Assembly: GCA_934256595.1 (NCBI GenBank)
Contig: CAKQOW010000086.1
Span: forward strand, 1 to 5,391
Length of the DNA stretch: 5,391 nucleotides
Direction of reading: 5' to 3'
Source: an uncultured Clostridia bacterium
GTDB taxonomy: Bacteria; Bacillota; Clostridia; Peptostreptococcales; Anaerovoracaceae
Shown here: positions 1-5,189 of the stretch, piece after piece
How positions within the stretch are numbered: position 1 is the first letter of the stretch
Layout: each line of letters starts with the position of its first letter
The notes under the pieces: generated by a model
What the model was told of the DNA's origin: nothing
The model's input: only the letters and a program-made list of their open reading frames with translations
Database searches by the model: none
Position numbers and translations under genes: made by a program

Positions 1-27
1 TTTTTCAACTTTTTTCGACTTTTTTCA
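1..27 (-). promoter_or_regulatory. Phased A-tracts, possible UP element of a second promoter
   Basis: On the minus strand this reads as A-runs separated by GTCG and GTTG. On the plus strand the T-runs lie at 1-5, 10-15 and 20-25, a 10-bp period that matches the helical repeat. Such phased A-tracts bend DNA and are typical of the region just upstream of a strong -35 element, as in the UP elements of rRNA promoters. They lie downstream of the promoter at 79-107. I infer that a second, tandem core promoter sits just left of base 1, as is common for rRNA operons in low-GC Gram-positive bacteria. The core promoter itself is outside the window. Confidence 0.4.
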
Positions 28-49
28 GAAGCTGTTTATTTAGAATACC

Positions 50-72
50 GCTGTCTGCCTCTCGGCGACAGC
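50..72 (-). other. 5'-end hairpin of the leftward transcript
   Basis: GCTGTC at 50-55 and GACAGC at 67-72 pair perfectly. After a one-base bulge the stem continues as GCC (57-59) with GGC (64-66) around a 4-nt loop, giving 9 bp in all. It begins about where transcription from the promoter at 79-107 would start, so the leftward RNA would carry a stable hairpin at its extreme 5' end. No T-run follows on either strand, so it is not an intrinsic terminator. A role in protecting the transcript or in processing of an rRNA leader is inference. Confidence 0.5.
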
Positions 73-78
73 TAGATT

Positions 79-107
79 ATCTTATCAAATCCACTCCCTT
101 TTGTCAA
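79..107 (-). promoter_or_regulatory. Strong sigma-A-type promoter, rRNA-like
   Basis: On the minus strand there is a perfect -35 box TTGACA (102-107), a 17-bp spacer (85-101) and a -10 box TAAGAT (79-84). Transcription would start near 72 and leave the window leftwards. Phased A-runs lie immediately upstream (112-140), a hairpin sits at the start of the transcript (50-72), and a second set of phased A-tracts follows (1-27). This arrangement resembles the tandem promoters ahead of rRNA operons in Clostridia. The transcribed gene is off the window, so an rRNA target is an inference; a tRNA cluster or strong protein operon is possible. Confidence 0.7.
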
Positions 108-111
108 TCCC

Positions 112-140
112 TTTTTTTGAATTCTTTTTTAAAAGTTTTT
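112..140 (-). promoter_or_regulatory. UP-element-like A-tracts upstream of the -35 box
   Basis: Plus-strand T-runs at 112-118, 125-130 and 136-140 are A-runs on the minus strand. They are spaced roughly one helical turn apart and end a few bases upstream of the TTGACA box at 102-107. This is the position and composition expected for an UP element contacted by the RNA polymerase alpha C-terminal domain. It supports the idea that the promoter is of the very strong, stable-RNA type. Confidence 0.5.
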
Positions 141-202
141 GACCACTCTTTTTACCCTTGTTTTTACCTGTTATTCCCCTCACGTTTTCACTTGAAAAAT
201 AC

Positions 203-257
203 AAAATCCACAGTATTTCTGTGTTCTTCTCAAACACCATCCTATCCTGTGGATTTT
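203..257 (-). terminator. Nested hairpin, probable terminator after the PepSY gene
   Basis: AAAATCCACAG (203-213) and CTGTGGATTTT (247-257) form a perfect 11-bp outer stem. Inside it GTGTT (221-225) and AACAC (233-237) form a second 5-bp stem with a 7-nt loop. On the minus strand the outer arm ends in TTTT and is followed by GTATTTTT, so it can work as an intrinsic terminator for the PepSY gene, whose stop codon lies about 78 nt upstream. The 33-nt interval between the outer arms is long for a terminator, so a structured RNA or a protein-binding site remains possible. Confidence 0.5.
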
Positions 258-334
258 ACCTTTATAAGTGTTATTTACTTTTCCGGCCGACTGAATATTT
301 TATATAGCATTATCCGCATCATTTATCAGGTGTT

Positions 335-973
335 TTAATTGTCACGCTCGGTTGTAAAATGCACCACATTACCTGTATCGGCATCTATAACAACATCATA
401 TTCAATTCCTCCGCTGCTGAAGCCTACTTCATATATACCATGTTCGAGTTCAACATCAACATCATATATGTCTGAAGATTTCACTCCCGCCTTTTTTATT
501 GCGGTCTGCTTTGCTTCATCTGAAGATATTTTGACATCACCTGATCCGTCAACACTGTATGAACCTTCTGCGTTTTCTTTTTCATAGCTCAGGATATTTC
601 CGCTTTGTGCATCAATTTCAAAGCTGTATTCCGTATTACCGGCATAGAATTCTACTTCATATTTTGCAATACCGTCGTCTGATTCAAGTTCAACATATGA
701 ATTTGTAACCTCAGATTCTTTGACACCTGCTTCTTTAACTGCGATTTCAAGCGCGGCTTCTTCACCTATGACATCCTGCGGTATCTGCTGCTGACTGTTT
801 ATTTCTGCATCTGATTTTTTATCATTGCCGCCTTTTGCCGCTGAAACAGCAAATACTGCGCCGGCAATTACAATCACCGCCACTGCTGCGATAAGTGCTA
901 TCTTCAGCTTTTTGTTTGTTCTGGCCATGTTGTTTTCGTTTTCTTTAATTTCTTTTTTAATCTCTTCACTCAT
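335..973 (-). CDS. Membrane-anchored protein with two PepSY domains
   Basis: This 212-aa protein has a charged cytoplasmic N-terminus (residues 1-22, rich in Lys, Glu and Asn). One hydrophobic segment follows at about 23-46, and then an acidic extracytoplasmic part. Two similar repeats are visible: about 68-132 (starts IGEEAALEIAVKEAGVKESEV, ends IDAQSGNILSYE) and about 147-208 (starts VKISSDEAKQTAIKKAGVK, ends IDADTGNVVHF). The pattern 'EA..IA...AGV' followed by 'Y.V.F......Y...ID..TG.I' is the PepSY signature. PepSY domains are best known from propeptides of M4 peptidases and are thought to inhibit or modulate proteases at the cell surface; no protease is encoded nearby, so the partner is unknown. 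The start at 973 is backed by GGAGGG (981-986) seven bases upstream; Met16 has no such site. The hppA terminator separates it from hppA, so it should have its own promoter between 974 and 1041, although I see no convincing -35/-10 pair there. Confidence 0.88.
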   Translation of the reverse strand: MSEEIKKEIKENENNMARTNKKLKIALIAAVAVIVIAGAVFAVSAAKGGNDKKSDAEINSQQQIPQDVIGEEAALEIAVKEAGVKESEVTNSYVELESDDGIAKYEVEFYAGNTEYSFEIDAQSGNILSYEKENAEGSYSVDGSGDVKISSDEAKQTAIKKAGVKSSDIYDVDVELEHGIYEVGFSSGGIEYDVVIDADTGNVVHFTTERDN

Positions 974-1041
974 TTGTTTTCCCTCCGTTTTTTATCTATA
1001 TATATATTTAACCCAGCAGCATGCAGTTTTATTGCATCAAA

Positions 1042-1084
1042 AACAAAAAAAAATAAAAAAGACAGATAGATATCTACCTGTCTT
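1042..1084 (-). terminator. Intrinsic terminator of hppA
   Basis: The sequence at 1059-1084 folds into a near-perfect hairpin (outer AAGACAG/CTGTCTT, inner TAGA/TCTA). On the minus strand the only imperfect position becomes a G-U pair. It is followed by a T-rich tract (1042-1060). It starts 14 nt after the hppA stop codon. The G-U pair forms only in minus-strand RNA and the T-tract lies only on that side, so it works leftwards and insulates hppA from the PepSY gene. Confidence 0.92.
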
Positions 1085-1098
1085 AGTGTTATTTCATA

Positions 1099-3114
1099 TT
1101 ACAGTAATCCGCCGATCTGTACAAACAGTGGAGCGAATACAAGTGAAATGATAGTCATAAGCTTGATAAGAATATTGATTGACGGTCCTGATGTATCCTT
1201 GAACGGGTCACCTACTGTGTCACCGACAACTGTAGCTTTGTGAGTATCTGATCCCTTGCCGCCGTAGTTGCCTTCTTCAACGTATTTCTTAGCGTTGTCC
1301 CATGCGCCGCCTGCATTTGCCATCATTATAGCGAGTAATACACCTGCTGATAGTGCGCCTGCAAGCATTCCGCCGAGAGCCTCAACACCGAGAATGATAC
1401 CTACTAACAGAGGCACAACGATTGCGATAAGACCGGGGGCGATCATTTCTTTAAGAGCAGCGCCTGTTGAAATGTCTACGCATTTAGCATAGTCAGGCTT
1501 TTCTGTTCCTTCCATAATGCCCTTCTTTTCTCTGAACTGTCTTCTTACTTCCTCGATCATCTGGTTAGCAGCCTTACCTACTGAGTTCATAGTAAGCGCT
1601 GAGAACAGGAACGGAAGCATAGCTCCGATAAAGATACCTACGATTACGATAGGGTTTAATAAGTCTACTACTGTTAATCCTGCAACTTCTGCATATGATA
1701 CAAACAGTGCAAGCGCTGTAAGTGCTGCTGAACCGATAGCAAAGCCCTTACCTATAGCTGCTGTAGTGTTACCTACCGCATCAAGCTTGTCCGTGATTTC
1801 TCTTACTTCGTGAGGAAGCTCTGACATTTCTGCAATACCGCCGGCATTGTCAGATACAGGACCGTAAGCGTCTACCGCTACTGTCATACCTGTTGTTGAA
1901 AGCATACCTACCGCTGCAAGAGCGATACCGTAAACACCGGCCACATTGTAAGCTACGATGATACCGATGCAGATGCAGATGATTGGCCATAATGTTGACA
2001 TCATACCAACGCCAAGGCCTGAAATTATAGTTGTTGCTGAACCTGTCTGTGACTGTTCTGCAATCTTTTTAACTGATTTGTAGTCTGCTGAAGTATAGAT
2101 TTCTGTGATTTTACCGATTGCTATACCTACGATAAGTCCAGCAATGATAGCCCATGCATATGAAATGCTGTGGAGCATTGCGTTACTTAAGATAAATGAA
2201 GCAATAATAACTATACCGCCGGCAATATATGTTCCCATGTTAAGAGCTGATGAAGGGTTGCCGCCTTCCTTACCTCTTACAAGTAATATACCTATTACTG
2301 ATGCTATAACACCGATTGCTGAAAGCACAAGCGGGAATACAGCTGCTGCTGTTTCTGTGAATGCTCCGCCTGAGTTTACTGCTGCTACTGCAGCAAGTGT
2401 AATAGCTGAGATGATTGATCCAACATATGATTCAAATAAGTCTGAACCCATACCTGCAACGTCACCTACGTTGTCGCCTACGTTATCTGCGATAACTGCA
2501 GGGTTTCTAGGGTCATCTTCAGGGATTCCCGCTTCAACTTTACCTACAAGGTCAGCTCCAACGTCTGCTGCCTTAGTGTAGATACCGCCGCCTACTCTTC
2601 CGAACAGTGCCATTGATGATGCTCCAAGACCGAAGCCTGTTACGCATTCTACAACTGTCGCAAGGTCAAGTACGCAGAATACTACGCCGAGTCCTAAAAG
2701 ACCGAGACCTGAAACGCAAAGTCCCATAACTGCGCCTGATCTGAACGCAACTTTGAGGGCTTTTACCATACCGCTTTCGTCTGCAGCATGTGCGGTTCTA
2801 ACGTTACCAAGAGTTGCAACCTTCATTCCGAAGAAACCTGCAAGAACTGACAGCAGTGCGCCGATTACATACAGGATAGCTGTTACCCAGCTGTTTAATG
2901 CAAATCCGATTACTAAGAAAAGAACAACTATAACGATTGCCATAGTTTTGTATTCTCTTCTGAGGAAAGCCATCGCACCTTCACGAATGTAGCCTGCGAT
3001 TTCTTTCATTCTCTCGTTACCTTCGTCAAGTTTGCCGATCCAAGCAGCAAGAGCGTATGCTACTATTAATCCGACAAACGCAGCGATAGGTACAAGAATT
3101 GCTAATGTGCTCAT
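1099..3114 (-). CDS. hppA: Membrane-bound ion-translocating pyrophosphatase (K+-dependent type)
   Basis: This integral membrane enzyme couples hydrolysis of inorganic pyrophosphate to export of H+ and/or Na+. The 671-aa length and about 16 hydrophobic segments fit the family. Signature motifs, counted from the chosen start, are DVGADLVGKVE (184-194), DNVGDNVGDVAG (210-221), DAYGPVSDNAGG (415-426), GAWDNAKK (603-610) and GDTVGDPFKDTSGPS (631-645). These supply the Asp and Lys residues that bind Mg-pyrophosphate. The loop GNTTAAIGKG (448-457) has Ala where K+-independent members have Lys, so this is the K+-dependent subfamily. Glu228 in DLFESY sits at the ion-gate position typical of Na+-pumping or dual Na+/H+ members, so a purely proton-pumping role should not be assumed. 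The start at 3114 is chosen because GAGGAGG (3123-3129) lies 8 nt upstream; the longer frame from 3141 would overlap that site. It lies downstream of secG with a structured leader, and a strong terminator follows. Confidence 0.97.
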   Translation of the reverse strand: MSTLAILVPIAAFVGLIVAYALAAWIGKLDEGNERMKEIAGYIREGAMAFLRREYKTMAIVIVVLFLVIGFALNSWVTAILYVIGALLSVLAGFFGMKVATLGNVRTAHAADESGMVKALKVAFRSGAVMGLCVSGLGLLGLGVVFCVLDLATVVECVTGFGLGASSMALFGRVGGGIYTKAADVGADLVGKVEAGIPEDDPRNPAVIADNVGDNVGDVAGMGSDLFESYVGSIISAITLAAVAAVNSGGAFTETAAAVFPLVLSAIGVIASVIGILLVRGKEGGNPSSALNMGTYIAGGIVIIASFILSNAMLHSISYAWAIIAGLIVGIAIGKITEIYTSADYKSVKKIAEQSQTGSATTIISGLGVGMMSTLWPIICICIGIIVAYNVAGVYGIALAAVGMLSTTGMTVAVDAYGPVSDNAGGIAEMSELPHEVREITDKLDAVGNTTAAIGKGFAIGSAALTALALFVSYAEVAGLTVVDLLNPIVIVGIFIGAMLPFLFSALTMNSVGKAANQMIEEVRRQFREKKGIMEGTEKPDYAKCVDISTGAALKEMIAPGLIAIVVPLLVGIILGVEALGGMLAGALSAGVLLAIMMANAGGAWDNAKKYVEEGNYGGKGSDTHKATVVGDTVGDPFKDTSGPSINILIKLMTIISLVFAPLFVQIGGLL

Positions 3115-3122
3115 TTTTAATA

Positions 3123-3129
3123 CCTCCTC
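3123..3129 (-). promoter_or_regulatory. Ribosome binding site fixing the hppA start
   Basis: GAGGAGG on the minus strand lies 8 nt ahead of the ATG at 3114. It rules out the longer in-frame start at 3141, which would place the ribosome binding site inside the coding region and has no comparable site of its own. Confidence 0.85.
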
Positions 3130-3145
3130 TGCACTTTTCACACGA

Positions 3146-3197
3146 CTATAAAAGGCATCGAACGATAGATATTCTTACAGAACGATACCTCTTATAG
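3146..3197 (-). promoter_or_regulatory. Stem-loop in the hppA mRNA leader
   Basis: The arms at 3183-3197 (CTATAAGAGGTATCG on the minus strand) and 3146-3160 (CGATGCCTTTTATAG) pair over 15 bp with two G-U wobbles, around a 22-nt loop. The wobbles would be A-C mismatches in plus-strand RNA, which supports a structure in the hppA transcript. No T-run follows, so it is not a terminator. The ribosome binding site begins 17 nt after the stem and is left free. It may stabilise the mRNA or be a regulatory element; I recognise no known riboswitch family in it. Confidence 0.6.
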
Positions 3198-3207
3198 AAA
3201 AAAGCAC

Positions 3208-3236
3208 ATATTAAATTAATAAAAAATTTAAAACAA
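3208..3236 (-). promoter_or_regulatory. Possible hppA promoter
   Basis: On the minus strand TTGTTT (3231-3236) and TAATAT (3208-3213) are separated by exactly 17 bp. Transcription would start around 3200-3205, which places the 15-bp stem-loop at the very 5' end of the mRNA. Each box matches the consensus only partly and the region is almost pure A/T, so chance resemblance is a real possibility. Read-through from secG is the alternative, because I see no strong terminator between the two genes. Confidence 0.33.
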
Positions 3237-3248
3237 TTTAATATATAA

Positions 3249-3479
3249 TTATTCCATTGCTACAAGTATCAATGAAAGAACTATAAAAAGAATACCGGCT
3301 ACTGTTGTAACCTTATTTAATACTGCATCATATTTTTTAGCTCTCTTTTTGCCGAAAAGCTGCTCTGCGCCGCCGCCGATGGAGCCTGATAAGCCTGCGC
3401 TGTTTCCTGACTGAAGCAGAATAGATGCAATAAGTACTATACTAGCAAGTCCAAGTAATATCAATAAAAAAGTATTCAT
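3249..3479 (-). CDS. secG: SecG, preprotein translocase subunit
   Basis: SecG is the small accessory subunit of the SecYEG channel and helps SecA-driven export of unfolded proteins across the membrane. At 76 aa it has the usual length for Firmicutes. Two membrane helices are visible, about residues 3-22 and 56-74. The conserved polar stretch between them contains LLQSGNSAGLSGSIGGG (21-37), then AEQLFGKKRAKK (38-49) and the lead-in to helix 2, LNKVTTVAGILF (54-65). AGGAGG (3489-3494) lies 9 nt before the ATG, and a promoter is visible at 3512-3540. It is followed by hppA after 134 bp; the common Firmicute neighbours rnr and smpB are not in this window. Confidence 0.96.
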   Translation of the reverse strand: MNTFLLILLGLASIVLIASILLQSGNSAGLSGSIGGGAEQLFGKKRAKKYDAVLNKVTTVAGILFIVLSLILVAME

Positions 3480-3511
3480 TCTTTAATACCTCCTGAATAA
3501 GTAACCATTAG

Positions 3512-3540
3512 AGTTTACCACATACAGCCGTAAAAATCAA
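3512..3540 (-). promoter_or_regulatory. secG promoter with extended -10
   Basis: On the minus strand there is TTGATT (3535-3540), a 17-bp spacer (3518-3534) and TAAACT (3512-3517), preceded by TG one base upstream (extended -10). Transcription would start near 3505, leaving a leader of about 25 nt that carries the AGGAGG ribosome binding site. Spacing and position relative to secG are good; each hexamer matches four of six consensus bases. Confidence 0.6.
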
Positions 3541-3560
3541 TAGGTTTTAGCACACCTATT
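3539..3560 (-). terminator. Hairpin upstream of secG, weak terminator or operator
   Basis: AATAGGT (3539-3545) and ACCTATT (3554-3560) form a perfect 7-bp stem with an 8-nt loop. On the minus strand the second arm is followed by GATTTTT. It could end transcripts coming from the small gene at 3646-3914. The arm overlaps the last bases of the secG -35 box, so it could equally be an operator for secG. The stem is short and AT-rich. Confidence 0.33.
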
Positions 3561-3575
3561 TGTCGAAATTTGAAT

Positions 3576-3650
3576 ATTAGTATGCAGATTATTTATATTC
3601 GGGCACAAAAATGCGGATAATTAGTTGTGAAACTGCCCAAATCTGCTAAT
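3576..3650. other. Structured intergenic element with three stacked stems
   Basis: Nested inverted repeats close on one another: ATTA (3576-3579) with TAAT (3647-3650), GCAGATT (3584-3590) with AATCTGC (3640-3646), and GGGCA (3601-3605) with TGCCC (3634-3638). Unpaired bases lie almost entirely on one side. An alternative inner pairing, CACAA (3604-3608) with TTGTG (3625-3629), overlaps the GGGCA stem. All pairs are Watson-Crick, so the strand of action cannot be told. Its function is unknown; it could be a structured RNA, a protein-binding site or a short non-autonomous repeat. Confidence 0.35.
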
Positions 3651-3722
3651 AGTCAACAAACTCTCCGCTATAGTTATACCTATCATTCCCGTCGAACAGA
3701 GTTTCATCTATAAACTCTGCAT
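3646..3722 (-). pseudogene. Coding-like -1 frame tail of the small gene (possible frameshift)
   Basis: In the -1 frame relative to the small gene at 3708-3914, the sequence stays open past that gene's stop. It reads about 24 further codons to a TAG at 3646-3648. The peptide begins AEFIDETLFDGND and ends YNYSGEFVDY. Its codons are rich in G-first and purine-first triplets (GCA GAG, GAT GAA, GAC GGG AAT GAT), as expected of real coding sequence and not of chance. The natural reading is that an ancestral protein of about 88 aa lost or gained a base near 3720-3724. A chance open frame cannot be excluded. Confidence 0.4.
3697..3719 (-). other. Hairpin over the stop codon of the small gene
   Basis: CAGAGTTT (3697-3704) and AAACTCTG (3712-3719) form a perfect 8-bp stem with a 7-nt loop holding most of the TAG stop codon of the 68-codon frame. 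No T-run follows on either strand, so it is not an intrinsic terminator. It lies exactly where the reading frame appears to change. Confidence 0.45.
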
Positions 3723-3914
3723 TATTGCTGATGCTATATCCTCTTGGATTCCTGTTTTGTCTAAATATCCTGAAATAAGGTCTGAAACAAGGCTGTCAAA
3801 ACTATCTGCAAGAGCTGTATCATCAAGTTCACTGCAGTTTGCTTTCATTAACTCAAGATATTTATTTATATCGGTATAATTGCTTTCAATTCTGCTGTTA
3901 AGCGCTTTGCTCAT
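3708..3914 (-). CDS. Small acidic protein of unknown function, possibly frameshifted
   Basis: I do not recognise this 68-aa protein. It is soluble, has no membrane segment or signal peptide, and is acidic, with Asp/Ser-rich helical stretches such as ELDDTALADSFDSLVSDLI (29-47). Codon use looks like that of its neighbours. The ATG at 3914 is preceded by AGAGG about 8 nt upstream, a modest ribosome binding site, and no earlier in-frame start exists after the TAA upstream. The frame stops at 3708-3710, but convincing coding signal continues in the -1 frame to 3646. The intact ancestor may therefore have been about 88 aa, or the short form may be functional. It lies 132 bp downstream of the GIY-YIG gene on the same strand, so co-transcription is possible; no terminator is evident between them. 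Confidence 0.5.
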   Translation of the reverse strand: MSKALNSRIESNYTDINKYLELMKANCSELDDTALADSFDSLVSDLISGYLDKTGIQEDIASAIMQSL

Positions 3915-3954
3915 ATCTGATGCCTCTATTCCTTAATCCGATAATTCTCCAATC

Positions 3955-3978
3955 AATATATGTTTTAATTAATATATT
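3955..3978. repeat. AT-only inverted repeat between the two accessory genes
   Basis: AATATAT (3955-3961) and ATATATT (3972-3978) form a perfect 7-bp inverted repeat around a 10-nt AT-rich spacer. It lies just upstream of the small gene at 3708-3914. Pure A/T composition makes chance likely; an operator or promoter-melting region is possible. Confidence 0.2.
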
Positions 3979-4046
3979 CACGACTTTTAAGCCATCCCTA
4001 TGTGTTTTTCTATTGATGACAAATACCAAACCCGTCCTGCGTTTCT

Positions 4047-4895
4047 TTAATTATCATTTAATCCAAATTCCCTTGTTCTGAGTTTTCTTTTGTATAAGTT
4101 TTCAAGATTTATAATTTCATCATCTGTCATGCTTTTTGAACATATCTGCAGTATTGAAAACTGAAAAGACTTGTATCTCTCAGGATATTCTTTTAACAAG
4201 GATTTCAGTTTTTTGTTATCTCCATGATAGCTGTTTACATATACAGTCCACCTCTGCAGTATACCCTCTTTTCCATAGGCAGAGCCTACATACTGTCTGC
4301 CATCAGTTAAATCAGTTATCAGATAGACTCCATATACTGATGATAATGCTGTATGCCAGTCTTCATATGTAATATTATCTTCAACTATTGATTTAAGTTC
4401 CTCATAGTGGATACATACATTCTCATATCCTTTAAACTTAACCTTCTGCTTATCCTTAATTGCAACTATTTCTTTTTCGGTGGTTGCTTTCTGATGCCAC
4501 ATTCTGGTGCCTTTACCCCAATCTATAATAAGTCTGCCTTCAAGTTCTTTAAGTACATCTATATGCTCTAATTCAAAAATACTTCCGTCTCTTTCAAGCC
4601 AGCTCTGTCTGTTTGGAAAATTATCTGGTATAAGGTCAGCGCTGTCGGGTTTCTCACCATTAACCTTATAGCAGCCTTCTAGCACAGCATGAGTGCTTTT
4701 GTCGCTTACAAATACTACCCAGTAATCATAATTATCTGAAAAACCTGTTTTTTGTCTGCAGGTATATTCCATATACAGCCCATTCATATAACATTCATTG
4801 AACTCTTTGTCTGATTTCGCATGTCTTATGAGCTTTGTTCTTTTTAAATCAAGCCCTGCTCTTTTTAAAATATCACTTAAATAAACCAATGCCAT
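4047..4895 (-). CDS. GIY-YIG nuclease-domain protein with uncharacterised N-terminal domain
   Basis: This 282-aa protein carries a GIY-YIG endonuclease fold at its C-terminus (about 187-280). The parts are GVYLITD (189-195, the 'GIY' strand), QYVGSA (201-206, the 'YIG' strand), the catalytic-type Arg215 in LQRW, and a metal-binding-type Glu265 in NLENLYKRKL followed by FGLN (277-280). All key residues are present, so it should be an active metal-dependent DNA nuclease. The N-terminal part (about 1-165) includes TKLIRHAKSDKEF (20-32) and a hydrophobic strand YWVVFVSD (58-65). It resembles an extension seen in stand-alone bacterial GIY-YIG proteins but has no function I can name; target recognition is a reasonable guess. 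AAGGAGG (4903-4909) lies 7 nt before the ATG. It sits 294 bp downstream of the terminal CRISPR repeat, on the strand from which the crRNAs are transcribed. Restriction, defence and mobile-element roles are all possible; no homing target or partner methylase is visible. Confidence 0.82.
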   Translation of the reverse strand: MALVYLSDILKRAGLDLKRTKLIRHAKSDKEFNECYMNGLYMEYTCRQKTGFSDNYDYWVVFVSDKSTHAVLEGCYKVNGEKPDSADLIPDNFPNRQSWLERDGSIFELEHIDVLKELEGRLIIDWGKGTRMWHQKATTEKEIVAIKDKQKVKFKGYENVCIHYEELKSIVEDNITYEDWHTALSSVYGVYLITDLTDGRQYVGSAYGKEGILQRWTVYVNSYHGDNKKLKSLLKEYPERYKSFQFSILQICSKSMTDDEIINLENLYKRKLRTREFGLNDN

Positions 4896-5189
4896 TTGTA
4901 ATCCTCCTTAAAAATTCGAAATTATTGTTTACATAATACTGTCATACAAGTTCATATTCACATATTGTTCGCTCAACTACTGTTTTGTCCATAAATCATA
5001 TAAATCCCCTGAAAATTAATCGAATGTCACACGCAAGTTGGTTTCAGGTTATATTACTCATTTTGCTCCATCACACTTCTTATTATAACCACTATTACCA
5101 GCAATGCTATTAAGCAGTATTGTTTTCATACTTTATAATACCTCTCTCATTACGCTTAAATTCTTGCCGATATGAAATCACACCACTCT
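4896..5189. other. Gap between the nuclease gene and the CRISPR array
   Basis: This AT-rich stretch of 294 bp has no convincing gene. It contains an inverted repeat CCTGAAA (5008-5014) with TTTCAGG (5042-5048) and an isolated TATAAT on the minus strand (5082-5087) without a matching -35. A 23-codon minus-strand frame (5058-5129) has a poorly spaced AGAGAGG upstream. No strong intrinsic terminator follows the array, so array transcripts could in principle run into the nuclease gene. Confidence 0.5.
4921..4949 (-). promoter_or_regulatory. Possible promoter of the GIY-YIG gene
   Basis: On the minus strand TTGTAT (4944-4949) and AATAAT (4921-4926) are separated by 17 bp. The start of transcription would fall near 4914, just ahead of the AAGGAGG site, giving a very short leader. 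Each box is only a partial match in AT-rich DNA. Confidence 0.3.

Noticed and set aside
117..338. Plus-strand 73-codon frame in the left intergenic region.
   Set aside because: It covers the A-tract promoter region and the nested hairpin, has no ribosome binding site, and its Phe/Ser/Tyr-rich content reflects T-rich DNA.
2105..2581. Long plus-strand open frame, and several shorter ones, opposite hppA.
   Set aside because: They are antisense shadows of the hppA coding sequence, with no ribosome binding sites and low-complexity Ala/Pro/Thr/Ile composition.
3115..3141. N-terminal extension of hppA by nine codons.
   Set aside because: The extension would contain the GAGGAGG site that serves the ATG at 3114, and it has no ribosome binding site of its own.
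5008..5048. Inverted repeat CCTGAAA/TTTCAGG as a terminator of the CRISPR array.
   Set aside because: The stem is 7 bp with a 27-nt loop and no proper T-run follows on either strand.
5082..5087. Perfect TATAAT on the minus strand downstream of the array.
   Set aside because: No acceptable -35 box at 16-18 bp and no exact TG one base upstream; isolated hexamers are expected in AT-rich DNA.
5058..5129. A 23-codon minus-strand frame (starting MKTILLNS) beside the CRISPR array.
   Set aside because: It is very short, the AGAGAGG upstream is about 13 nt away, and codon content does not stand out. Not supported as a gene.
5120..5161. A possible degenerate extra CRISPR repeat left of the array.
   Set aside because: Only six AT-rich bases (ATTTAA) match at the expected spacing, and the handle sequence is absent. 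Kept only as a weak hint in the terminal-repeat finding.
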